Shown: positions 35,222-44,796 of the stretch, one piece after another
Numbering within the stretch: position 1 is the first letter of the stretch
Layout: each line of letters begins with the position of its first letter
Assembly: GCA_016934575.1 (NCBI GenBank)
Contig: JAFGSN010000115.1
Coordinates: forward strand, 1 to 52,397
From: Vicinamibacteria bacterium
GTDB taxonomy: Bacteria > Acidobacteriota > Vicinamibacteria > Fen-336
Direction: 5' to 3'
DNA: 52,397 nt
Made by a program: the position numbers and the translations under genes
The notes under the pieces: generated by a model
Seen by the model: the letters and a program-made list of their open reading frames with translations, nothing else
Databases searched by the model: none
What the model was told of the DNA's origin: nothing

Positions 35222-36463
35222 ATGAGAGTCGCCCTTCTCGCCCGTGGCGCGCATCCCTTGCACGAGCCCGGCGGCATGGAACGCGCCGTCTATCACCTCG
35301 CCGGGCAGCTCAAGAAGCTTGGGCTTCATCCGACGCTCTACACGCGCCCGGCGCTGCACGACAAGCCGTTTCCCGGCGAAGTCGTCGTCGTGCCGTACCG
35401 GCGTTGGCCGGCGGGACCGCACGGGAGCGTGCTCGATCGCACGATCAACTACCCGATCTTCGCGGAGAGAGCGGGAGAGAGGGTCGCTCGGGACGCGCGC
35501 TCGGGTCGGATCGACGTCATAGATGCGCAGGGCATCGCCGGTCTCGGATATCTGCGCGCCAGGCGCCGTGATCCGGAGTTGCGCGCGCCCGTCCTGATCA
35601 ATCCCCAGGGAATGGAGGAACACAAGACGCGCGGCTTCAAGCGTCTGGCGCTGTGGCGCCTGCGCCGTCTGTCGCGCGAGGCGGCGCGCCTGGCGGACCG
35701 CGTCGTCGCCACCGACGAATCGATCGTCGGCGAGATCCCGGAGTATCTCGCCGTCGATCCGTCGCGAGTCGTTCTTCTGCGTAACGGCGTCGATATCGAA
35801 GAGATCGACGCGATCACGCCGTTGGACGCAAGGGGAGTCGTCGGCAATCTGCTTCCGGCGCTTGGAGGGGCGGATCCCGTGCTGATCTCGGTTGGCAGGC
35901 TGGAAGAGTACAAGGGATTTGGAGACGTTCTTGAAGCGCTCATTCGATTGCATGCGTCGGCCCGCCTGCCGGAGAAGTGGGCATGGATCGTTCTGGGCGA
36001 CGGATCGTTGCGTCCCGCGATGGAAAAGCGCATCGCCGAGCATGACGGTTCCGCCGGCGTCTCCGATCCGGTGTCGCCGCACGTTCATTTCGCGGGCTGG
36101 GTGCGGGACCTGCCGGCGCTTCACGCTTACTACGCGCGCTCCGATGTTTTTGTCCATGCGACGCACTACGAAGGCTCGAGCATCGTGACCATCGAGGCGA
36201 TGGCGCACTCGCTTCCCGTCGTCGGCGCCCGCGCGGGAGGCATTCCCGACAAAGTTAGTGACGGAGAAAACGGCTTCCTCGTGAGACCGGGCGCGATCGA
36301 CGCCCTGGCTGAGCGCATCGCCGCGTTGTCCGCGGACGCGGGATTGCGAAAGGACATGGGGCATCAGGGACGTGAACGAGTAGAGCGGCGCTTCTCGTGG
36401 GAAAGCATCGCGCGTTCGACCGTCGCCGTGTACGAAGAGCTCGTGCGCGAGTCGCGCGCCTAG
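35222..36463 (+). CDS. Glycosyltransferase family 4
   Basis: This 413-residue GT-B enzyme is a retaining sugar transferase of the GT4 type. The N-terminal domain starts MRVALLARGAHPLHEPGGME with the glycine loop, and the C-terminal nucleotide-sugar domain has LISVGRLEEYKGFGDVLEAL and the EGSSIVTIEAMAHSLPVVG segment, whose E-x7-E pair marks GT4. ATG 35222 gives the family start; the open frame extends upstream to 35087 without similarity. Donor and acceptor are unknown. Location next to gmd and an epimerase suggests surface polysaccharide work. Confidence 0.9.
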   Translation: MRVALLARGAHPLHEPGGMERAVYHLAGQLKKLGLHPTLYTRPALHDKPFPGEVVVVPYRRWPAGPHGSVLDRTINYPIFAERAGERVARDARSGRIDVIDAQGIAGLGYLRARRRDPELRAPVLINPQGMEEHKTRGFKRLALWRLRRLSREAARLADRVVATDESIVGEIPEYLAVDPSRVVLLRNGVDIEEIDAITPLDARGVVGNLLPALGGADPVLISVGRLEEYKGFGDVLEALIRLHASARLPEKWAWIVLGDGSLRPAMEKRIAEHDGSAGVSDPVSPHVHFAGWVRDLPALHAYYARSDVFVHATHYEGSSIVTIEAMAHSLPVVGARAGGIPDKVSDGENGFLVRPGAIDALAERIAALSADAGLRKDMGHQGRERVERRFSWESIARSTVAVYEELVRESRA

Positions 36464-36726
36464 AGGAAGGGCGTGGAGTGAGGGTTCAGAGCTCAGGAAT
36501 CGGCGAAGAATCACGGGCAACGACAGATGAAAGCCGGCTGGCGAATGGGCGTGGAATGTCGTGGACTGCCGGCGTCGGCGTTCCTGACACGCCACGGACG
36601 GAGACAGGCTTCGCCTTCGTGGCCGGCGTGAGCCATGAAGCGCCGGCCGGGGAGCGCGGGCGACATCAGCGTGGTTGCGGCCTGATGCCGCGCTAGACTG
36701 GCGCGCTTAAGCAAGGAGACGATGAC
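36464..36726. other. 263-base gap with an 8-bp inverted repeat
   Basis: I see no gene. GGCCGGCG (36621-36628) and CGCCGGCC (36641-36648) form a perfect stem around a 12-base loop. A TAGACT box near 36695 could serve the next gene. The GC-rich repeats resemble those at 37791-37880. Confidence 0.3.
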
Positions 36727-37746
36727 GTGAGATATCTGATCACGGGCGGAGCGGGATTCATCGGGAGCAACGCCGCGGCGCGATGCGCGCGCGAGGGGCA
36801 TGAAGTGCTCGTGCTGGACAACCTCTCGCGTTTCGGAAGCGACGTCAACGCTGCATGGCTGAGCGCGGATCACGGCGTCGTCGTCGATCGGACGAACCTG
36901 TGCGACGCTTCCGCCGTGCGCGGCGCCGTCCGCGATTTCGCGCCGGATGCCGTCATTCATTGCGCCGGCCAGGTCGCGGTCACCACGTCGATTCTCGATC
37001 CGCGGCGCGATTTCGAGGAGAACGCCCTGGGAACGTTCAACGTGCTCGAGGCGTTGCGGATCGAAGCGCCGGGCGCGATTCTCGTGCACGCCTCGACGAA
37101 CAAGGTCTATGGCGGAATGGAGGATGAGCGCATAGAGCTTCGCGACGGGCGATGGGCGTATGCGAGCTTGCCGCACGGCTGTTCGGAGGAGCGCAATCTG
37201 GACTTCCACTCGCCGTACGGCTGCTCGAAAGGCGCCGCCGACCAGTACGTGCGCGACTATGCGCGGATCTACGGCCTCAGGACCGTCGTCCTCAGGCAAT
37301 CCTGCATTTATGGATATCGGCAATTCGGCATCGAGGACCAAGGATGGGTGGCCTGGTTCACGATCCAGAGCGTGCGGGATGCGCCGGTCACGATCTTCGG
37401 AGACGGCCGCCAGGTCCGCGACGTGCTCTTCATCGACGATCTGCTCGATGCGTACTTCGCCGCAGTCGCGCGCATCGCGGCGGTACGTGGCCGGGTCTAC
37501 AACATCGGCGGCGGTCCGGCCAGCATTATCTCGATTCGCGAGCTGGTCGACAAGATCGAGACGCTCAATGGACGGCGACTCGATGTTACTCACGCCGATT
37601 GGCGGCCGGGAGATCAGCGAGTGTTCATCGCGGATATCCGCAAGGCCGGACGGGAGCTGGAATGGCGGCCGCGCGTGTCGATCGACGAGGGTTTGCGACG
37701 GCTGCATATGTGGATTCAAGAGAACCGCGAGCTCTTTCGCAATTGA
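36727..37746 (+). CDS. NAD-dependent epimerase/dehydratase, CDP-paratose 2-epimerase-like
   Basis: The 339-residue short-chain dehydrogenase-type sugar enzyme has YLITGGAGFIGSNAAARC, HASTNKVYGG, the YGCSKG active-site motif and VLRQSCIYGYRQFG. The segment around NKVYGGMEDER and FHSPYGCSKGAADQY is like CDP-paratose (CDP-tyvelose) 2-epimerases (RfbE/Tyv). The predicted reaction is C2 epimerisation of a nucleotide-linked dideoxy or related sugar, but the substrate is inferred. AAGGAG lies eight bases before GTG 36727. Confidence 0.85.
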   Translation: MRYLITGGAGFIGSNAAARCAREGHEVLVLDNLSRFGSDVNAAWLSADHGVVVDRTNLCDASAVRGAVRDFAPDAVIHCAGQVAVTTSILDPRRDFEENALGTFNVLEALRIEAPGAILVHASTNKVYGGMEDERIELRDGRWAYASLPHGCSEERNLDFHSPYGCSKGAADQYVRDYARIYGLRTVVLRQSCIYGYRQFGIEDQGWVAWFTIQSVRDAPVTIFGDGRQVRDVLFIDDLLDAYFAAVARIAAVRGRVYNIGGGPASIISIRELVDKIETLNGRRLDVTHADWRPGDQRVFIADIRKAGRELEWRPRVSIDEGLRRLHMWIQENRELFRN

Positions 37747-37945
37747 GAAAGCCGATTGTCGTGCGATGCGATTGGACGGCGGCGCCCGAGACGCCTGGGG
37801 CGTGAAGGGAGCGGGGAATAGCGAGGCTCGCGGCGAGCGGCGGCCCGGCCGAGGCGTGTTTCACGCCGGCGCACCCAGGCCTACCGACGCATTCAATCGG
37901 ATGGCGCGGGGCGCGTCAAGGAGACGATCACCCGCCGCGATCGGC
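37747..37945. repeat. Inverted repeats between convergent genes
   Basis: Several perfect inverted repeats fill this 199-base gap: ACGCC/GGCGT (37791-37803), GGCGTG/CACGCC (37853-37867, three-base loop), and GCCTGGG (37793-37799) with CCCAGGC (37874-37880). The genes on both sides point inward, so these may act as a two-way terminator. There is no T tract. Confidence 0.3.
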
Positions 37946-39316
37946 TTATGGCGCCGTTTCCGTGCGCGGTTTTTCGGCAGTAGTCGCCATGCGACGCAGC
38001 CTGTCTGACGAGAGCAGAAGCGCTCGCGCCGTATGATAACTCGCGAACCAATCGTGGCTTTTGGCGTGACAGACGGCGCTCCCGTGATGATCGATTCCGG
38101 GGCAGACTCCCGGATGCTGGCGATCGGTCAGCGTGTCCAGTGCGAGCGTCCAGGCCTTTAGAAAGGCAGTCCAGTATTGATTGCTATCCTGCCCGTGACG
38201 TTCGTGCATCAAAAGAAAGGCGTTGAAGGCTTCGAACTGCCCCCACCATTCGATCGATCGGTCGATTGGCGGTCCATAAGCGCTTCCGCTCTCGAAGAGC
38301 TGGCCCCGCACGGGATCGAAGCCCAGCGCGAGCGCGTGGTCGACGAGCATCCGAGCCGCACGATCAGTGGTCGGATCGACCGGGCGGCCCAGCGCCTCCT
38401 CGGCCTCGATCAGGAGAAAAGCGGTTTCAACGTCGTGACCGAAGGAAACCGGCGCGGGAACGGCTCGTCCATCAGGATGGAGAGCGAAGTACAAGCAGCC
38501 GGGTTCGACGAACAGGCGGTCACGAACAAAGCCGAGCAGCTCCTCGGTGCGACTCCGCAGCCCGGGATCCGGCCAGGAACGGAACAGCTCCGAATAGGCC
38601 TCGAGAAGATGGATGTGATCGTTCATCGTACGGCATGTGGAAGGGATTGGAAGAGCCGCCGGTCCACGCCTCTCGTTCACTTGTCGATCGGGGACAGGCT
38701 GACCGTCGGGTTGCAGCGAATTGCGATAACCCGGACCAAGGTCGTCGCGATAATGCTCCTCGATCCAGCGATAAGCGCGGCGCGCGAGATCGAGAGCCTC
38801 TTCATCGCCGGTCACCGCGTGAGCCGCGGCCAAGGCGTAGATAGCGAACGCTTGTCCATATACCGGGCGGTGGCCCATGAACATGAACTGGGACGGATTG
38901 CCGGAAAGATCGACGTATGTGTGGAATCCGCCATTCTTTCGATCCCACATGACGTCAGCGAGATAACGGATTCCGTGACGAACGTACGGCAGGCATTCCG
39001 AGCGTGAGTCAGGACGAAGACGCGCGACGATCGCGGCTGTCCACGTCAGCCGGGCCTGGTAAACGATGAAGCGACCGCGGTCGTTCAGCGCCGACCAGTC
39101 TTGGCCGTAGTTGGTATGAAAGCCGCCGTGATCCTGATCCACGCAGACCGGCAAGCGTGGATTAAGCACGTGCCGCCATAAATAGGCGTCCATCTCGTCC
39201 GCGAGCCTGTGATACTCCGTTGGCGCGGGCGGTTCCGAGAATGCCCGCGGTAGACTCGGTCCGACCAGCGTCGCGACACATGCCAGATGCATGAATTGAA
39301 AGCGGAAAAGACCCAT
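37946..39316 (-). CDS. Exported AGE-family sugar epimerase (N-acylglucosamine/cellobiose 2-epimerase-like)
   Basis: The 456-residue (alpha/alpha)6-barrel protein belongs to the AGE family, which interconverts C2 epimers such as GlcNAc/ManNAc or glucose/mannose units. Catalytic histidines fit NDHIHLLEAYSELF, SFGHDVETAFLLIEAEEAL and KSHDWFASYHTARALLL. From ATG 39316 it has a signal-like N-terminus (hydrophobic FMHLACVATLVGPSL, then RAFSEPP), which is unusual for a family that is mostly cytoplasmic. AAGGAG lies five bases before the start; the frame extends to 39409 without support. Which sugar it uses cannot be told. Confidence 0.88.
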   Translation of the reverse strand: MGLFRFQFMHLACVATLVGPSLPRAFSEPPAPTEYHRLADEMDAYLWRHVLNPRLPVCVDQDHGGFHTNYGQDWSALNDRGRFIVYQARLTWTAAIVARLRPDSRSECLPYVRHGIRYLADVMWDRKNGGFHTYVDLSGNPSQFMFMGHRPVYGQAFAIYALAAAHAVTGDEEALDLARRAYRWIEEHYRDDLGPGYRNSLQPDGQPVPDRQVNERRGPAALPIPSTCRTMNDHIHLLEAYSELFRSWPDPGLRSRTEELLGFVRDRLFVEPGCLYFALHPDGRAVPAPVSFGHDVETAFLLIEAEEALGRPVDPTTDRAARMLVDHALALGFDPVRGQLFESGSAYGPPIDRSIEWWGQFEAFNAFLLMHERHGQDSNQYWTAFLKAWTLALDTLTDRQHPGVCPGIDHHGSAVCHAKSHDWFASYHTARALLLSSDRLRRMATTAEKPRTETAP

Positions 39317-39668
39317 GGAGACTCCTTCTGCAGAACAGAACACAGAACGACCACGGAAAGTATAGCCGTTAATCCTCTCCGTTTCGTGAGTCGCGGCGTG
39401 CGCGACCACGGCCGCACGGGCGTCACATACGAGGAGGACGACATCATGGTAAGCTCTCGCTTCGTTGGGCCGTTGGCGTTCGCAAGCTCGGGGAAGGGCG
39501 CGACAAAGTTACGATTCCATCCCCAACCATGATCTCAACTCTTGTTGGTGATGCAGCGGACGTTTCGAAAATCAGATCAACCATCCTTGGCCGTGAGGTC
39601 CGCGGCGGGAAATGCCTGTCGGTCACAAGCGCCGGTAGAGCATCAGACTAAAAAGGAGAGTCACGTCG
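39317..39668. other. 352-base intergenic region, no gene seen
   Basis: The flanking genes diverge, so promoters for both should lie here. I see no convincing coding frame. AAGGAG (39653-39658) is the ribosome site for the lipoprotein. I could not pick a promoter with confidence. Confidence 0.35.
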
Positions 39669-40154
39669 ATGCCGAAGACAGTCTCGACTATCTTTTCCAT
39701 GATCGTTTTGGTATTTCTTTCGGGGTGCAGCGAGCAGGTGCCGCTTAATCCTGTGGCTCCATCGACGCCGACTCCGACTCCGACTCCCATCCCGACTCCG
39801 ACGCCTTATGTTCCCCCGGAACCCGGCGAGGCCTCTTGCGACGAAACCGAGCCGCTGTTCGCGGGCATAGTCTTTTCTTCAATCAATCAGGTCTTGGAAG
39901 AGAATCCGGAATGGTTCGATCATGAAAGCATGCAGGATTGGGTCATCGCCAAAGAGCCCGAGAAATTTCTGGAGTCCGTGCTCGATAAGATCAACGCCCA
40001 ACCGCCGCACAAAGCGGCGCCCGGATGGTTTTTTCCCTGGGCCGTCATCAGCGTCAAGACCAACAATAGACGCTCCGAGGACTACCATCTAATGACGAGT
40101 TCGAACGCGGTTCGCTGGTTCTACGGGCAGACGTGCAGTCCGGCCACGTTCTGA
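39669..40154 (+). CDS. Lipoprotein with Thr-Pro linker
   Basis: The 161-residue protein has a lipoprotein signal (VLVFLSGC, lipobox LSGC, cysteine about residue 20). After EQVPLNPVAPS comes a repeat of Thr-Pro pairs (about residues 33-46; DNA repeat of CTCCGA units near 39766-39800) that forms a stiff linker. The globular part has two or three cysteines and reads AGIVFSSINQVLEENPEWF and GWFFPWAVISVKTNN. Function unknown; it is probably anchored to a membrane. A strong ribosome site supports the start. Confidence 0.8.
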   Translation: MPKTVSTIFSMIVLVFLSGCSEQVPLNPVAPSTPTPTPTPIPTPTPYVPPEPGEASCDETEPLFAGIVFSSINQVLEENPEWFDHESMQDWVIAKEPEKFLESVLDKINAQPPHKAAPGWFFPWAVISVKTNNRRSEDYHLMTSSNAVRWFYGQTCSPATF

Positions 40155-40261
40155 GTTCGACGTCGCTCAACCCGATACGCGGTTGTTCGTAAGGCGCGCG
40201 GAGGCGGACATGCGACGGATTGTCGCGCGCCTGAAGATTGCGTCAAGTCCATCCATGACGC

Positions 40262-40297
40262 GGGCCCCGACTGGATAGTCTCACAAAGTCGGGGTCC
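40262..40297. terminator. Strong inverted repeat between convergent genes
   Basis: CCCCGACT (40265-40272) and AGTCGGGG (40287-40294) pair perfectly around a 14-base loop, and three more outer pairs (one G-T) extend it to 11. It lies between the lipoprotein and the converging synthetase gene. There is no T tract on either side, so it may act as a two-way or factor-assisted terminator. Confidence 0.4.
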
Positions 40298-40335
40298 TCA
40301 ACGTCTGCCTGGCACGGCGTATACGCGACGTCTCC

Positions 40336-41640
40336 TCAGATGCCGTGGAGCATCTCCTCGAACGTCACGCCCCCCGCTTCCTCGACGTCGTAACGTACGC
40401 GCGCCGTCTCGTGTCGCAGCGTCAATATTCGCGCGAGGTCGATCGGCGTTCCGATGAGAACCAGATCGCAGGGAGTCGCGTTGATCGTGGCTTCGAGGTC
40501 GGCGCGTTGCTCGGGATTATATCCGATCGCGGGCAGGACCGGACCGAGATGAGGATAGGCTTTGAAAACGGCGCGGATCGTGCCGCAAGCATGGGACCGC
40601 GGATCAACGAGTCGAGCCCCGGCGCGCCGCGCCACGAGCTCGGCCGCGCCCGCAGGCATGCCGCCGTGCGTCAGAGTCGGGCCGTCGTCGACGGCCAGGA
40701 CGTCGAGCCCGGCGATGGGGCGGTCGTTGTCGACGTGGATGGGCAATCGCGCCGTCATGACGCGCGCCCGGGGATTCAACGAAATGATGCTGGCGCGCGT
40801 CAATTCGACGGCTTCAGGCGCGGCCGTATCCGCCTTGACGATGATCGCGACATCCGACATACGCAGGTTGGCTTCACCCGGATGATAGCGACTTTCGTGA
40901 CCCGCGCGGTGCGGATCGACCAGGCACACATGAAGCGCCGGCCTTACGAACGGCAGGTCGTTGTTACCGCCGTCCCAGACGATCACTTCAGCTTCCGCCT
41001 CGGCCTGCCGAAGAATTGCGGCGTAATCAACTCCGGCGAAGACAACACAGTCGTTCTCCAGGTGCGGTTCGTACTCCTCCCGTTCCTCGATCGTGACCTC
41101 GGCGCGATCGAGTTCGCTCAGGCTTGCGAAACGCTGCACGCGCTCGGCCCGCAGGTCTCCGTAGGGCATCGGATGGCGCAGAACAACGACGCGACGTCCG
41201 CGTGAACGCAGCATGGAAACGATGCGCCGGCTGACCGCGCTTTTCCCGCAACCCGTGCGCACCGCCGTGACTGCGATGACCGGCAGGCGCGATCTCAGCA
41301 TCGTGCGGGCCGGGCCTAAAAGCGTGAAGTCGGCGCCGGCGGCCAGCGCGCGGCTGGCGAGATGCATGACGTCTTCGTGGCTCACGTCGCTGTATCCGAA
41401 GACGACGTCGTCGACCTTACTTTCCTTGACGATGCTCGCCATGTCGCCCTCGTCCTTGATCGGGATGCCTTCCGGATAGCGCCCGCCCGCGAGCAACGTC
41501 GGATAACGGCGGTCGGCGATGCCGGGAATCTGCGCCGCCGTGAACGCCACAACTTCGACGTTCGAATCGTCTCGAAACACGACGTTGAAATTGTGGAAAT
41601 CACGTCCTGCCGCTCCCAGTATCAGGACTCGTTTCTTCAT
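40336..41640 (-). CDS. Cyclic 2,3-diphosphoglycerate synthetase-like P-loop protein
   Basis: The 434-residue protein resembles the enzyme that makes cyclic 2,3-diphosphoglycerate in thermophilic methanogens. It begins VLILGAAGRDFHNFNVVFRD, has a P-loop AVRTGCGKSAVSRRI (about 126-140), VLRHPMPYGDL, VIVWDGGNNDLPF and VCLVDPHRAGHESRYHPGE. Bacterial members are often simply called GTPases, and I do not know that they make the cyclic phosphate. GGAG lies eight bases before ATG 41640. It stands alone between an inverted repeat and purB. Confidence 0.85.
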   Translation of the reverse strand: MKKRVLILGAAGRDFHNFNVVFRDDSNVEVVAFTAAQIPGIADRRYPTLLAGGRYPEGIPIKDEGDMASIVKESKVDDVVFGYSDVSHEDVMHLASRALAAGADFTLLGPARTMLRSRLPVIAVTAVRTGCGKSAVSRRIVSMLRSRGRRVVVLRHPMPYGDLRAERVQRFASLSELDRAEVTIEEREEYEPHLENDCVVFAGVDYAAILRQAEAEAEVIVWDGGNNDLPFVRPALHVCLVDPHRAGHESRYHPGEANLRMSDVAIIVKADTAAPEAVELTRASIISLNPRARVMTARLPIHVDNDRPIAGLDVLAVDDGPTLTHGGMPAGAAELVARRAGARLVDPRSHACGTIRAVFKAYPHLGPVLPAIGYNPEQRADLEATINATPCDLVLIGTPIDLARILTLRHETARVRYDVEEAGGVTFEEMLHGI

Positions 41641-43236
<1,596 letters not shown>

Positions 43237-43269
43237 GCCGGACGATGTTCGCTCCAGCCGGACCGATCA

Positions 43270-43298
43270 CGGCGTGGCGTGTGCCGCCGCCGCGTTTT
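43270..43298 (+). terminator. Probable terminator after purB
   Basis: CGGCGTGGC (43270-43278) pairs with GCCGCCGCCG (43283-43292), with one bulge, around loop GTGT, followed by CGCGTTTT. It is 33 bases past the purB stop. The T tract is short. Confidence 0.35.
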
Positions 43299-43335
43299 GC
43301 ATGTGACCGTCGCCAAAGCAAGCTGGATTCCGGCT

Positions 43336-44796
43336 TCAGACTCTTCTCGCAAGCACGATGAGCTCGGCTCCGAGAATGTATGCATGTCGCAGAGGCTCGA
43401 ATCCGGCGCGTTCGAGTTGTTGATCAAGGCCGCGCCGGTCGTAGTGAGTGATGTGCTCATCGGCGTATCCGTGAGGATGAACGCGCTTGTAGAGGCCCTC
43501 GATGAAGGGCCAGTAGGGGCGTCCATAATCCGGCGTGCCGGCGACGAGCAGCCCGCCGGGACGGATCACCCGCCCCAGCTCGCGAAAAGCCGTCTCGTCC
43601 TGGGGCACATGTTCCAAGACCTGCGAGCAGACGACGTTTTCGAAGGAGGCGTCTTGGAACGGGAGATCGAAGACGCTGCCCTGCACGACCGTCGCATGTC
43701 GCTGTCGCAGGTAGCGCAACTTGGACAGAGAGACGTCGAGCCCGATCGCCAGGGGCAGGTCGTGCAAGATGCGGCTCGATCCGCAACCGACGTCCAGGGT
43801 CGCTCCGATGTGATTTCGCAGCCACCCGACGACGATGCCATGCCGGCGCCTGTGCCAGTAGCGTTGCAGCGGAATGCGACTCGAGAATCCTCGCTCGTCA
43901 TAGTCCGCGGCCGCGATCGAGCTGCGCAGCCGCCAGAGCATGAAGAAGCTGCGCAATAAACAGACACCGAAGGAGAGGAGCCGCGCCTTTGATCGGCCGC
44001 GGTCACGCTGGGCGTAGTGAAAGGGAATCTCGCTGACGCTCCAGCCGTCCATATAGACGCCCAACAACAGCTCTTCGAGCGCCTCGAAGTTGACGCCGCG
44101 AATGACGACGTCCTTCAGGCAATCGGCCAGATAAAGGCGCAGGCCGCTCGACATGTCGCGAACGGGGATCGAGAGACCGTGACGGAAGACGAAGTTGAGA
44201 ATCCGGCTGAGGAGCCTGCGTAGCAAAGGGCCGTCGAAACGGGCGCCTTCGAGGAAGCGTGACGCTATCACGAGATCGCTCTGGTCGCGTGCTCTCCAGA
44301 GACGTTCTACATAAAGGGCCGGATGGGACAGGTCCGCGTCCATTGTCATGATGCGTTTTCCGCATGCCGCCTGGAAACCTTCGGTCAATGCGCTTCCATA
44401 GCCGGGCCGCTTTTGCATGATGACGCGCGCGCCGCGCGCACGCGCGACCTCGACGGTGTCGTCGCTTGAACCGCCGTCGACGACGAGGATTTCGTATCGA
44501 ATCTCGATCTCCCGTAGGACGTCTTGAACCTGGGTCATAAGGACACGGAGATTCTCGCTCTCGTTGAGCGCCGACATCAGAATGGTGAGATCGACGTTCA
44601 CGGCCGCGGCGGTCGAGGCGACATCTCGGCCAAGAAACAACGGGATACCGCGGTGAACGCCGAAGGATGAAGCGCAGCGGCCGCATCGAATGCCGCCGTC
44701 CTCCTCGCGCAGATCACTGCTACGGCACTTGGGGCAAGCCCATCGCGATTTGATGATCGTTGAAACGGAGTCGGCGCTCGAACAGATGTCAGTCAT
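43336..44796 (-). CDS. Zinc ribbon - GT2 glycosyltransferase - methyltransferase fusion
   Basis: The 486-residue protein joins three modules. Residues about 20-55 form a zinc ribbon (CPKC and CGRC at 21/24 and 38/41, then GIPLFL), like Trm112-type ribbons. Residues 68-290 are a GT2 glycosyltransferase of the dolichol-phosphate mannose synthase type (VVDGGSSDDT, MTMDADLSHP, ASRF). Residues 330-486 are a class I SAM methyltransferase (LDVGCGSSR, VLEHVPQD). The GT2 part may transfer a sugar to a polyprenyl lipid and the second part methylate a glycan or lipid. That is inference. It overlaps the upstream PA14 glycosyltransferase by ATGA. Confidence 0.88.
   Translation of the reverse strand: MTDICSSADSVSTIIKSRWACPKCRSSDLREEDGGIRCGRCASSFGVHRGIPLFLGRDVASTAAAVNVDLTILMSALNESENLRVLMTQVQDVLREIEIRYEILVVDGGSSDDTVEVARARGARVIMQKRPGYGSALTEGFQAACGKRIMTMDADLSHPALYVERLWRARDQSDLVIASRFLEGARFDGPLLRRLLSRILNFVFRHGLSIPVRDMSSGLRLYLADCLKDVVIRGVNFEALEELLLGVYMDGWSVSEIPFHYAQRDRGRSKARLLSFGVCLLRSFFMLWRLRSSIAAADYDERGFSSRIPLQRYWHRRRHGIVVGWLRNHIGATLDVGCGSSRILHDLPLAIGLDVSLSKLRYLRQRHATVVQGSVFDLPFQDASFENVVCSQVLEHVPQDETAFRELGRVIRPGGLLVAGTPDYGRPYWPFIEGLYKRVHPHGYADEHITHYDRRGLDQQLERAGFEPLRHAYILGAELIVLARRV

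Noticed and set aside
35129-36595. 488-codon minus-strand frame opposite the GT4 glycosyltransferase
   Set aside because: The GT4 motifs are on the plus strand. This frame is a shadow, as is the similar one at 36511-37719.
39755-39810. Short CTCCGA-type tandem repeat, considered as a CRISPR or satellite
   Set aside because: It codes in frame for a Thr-Pro linker of the lipoprotein; units are too short and have no spacers.
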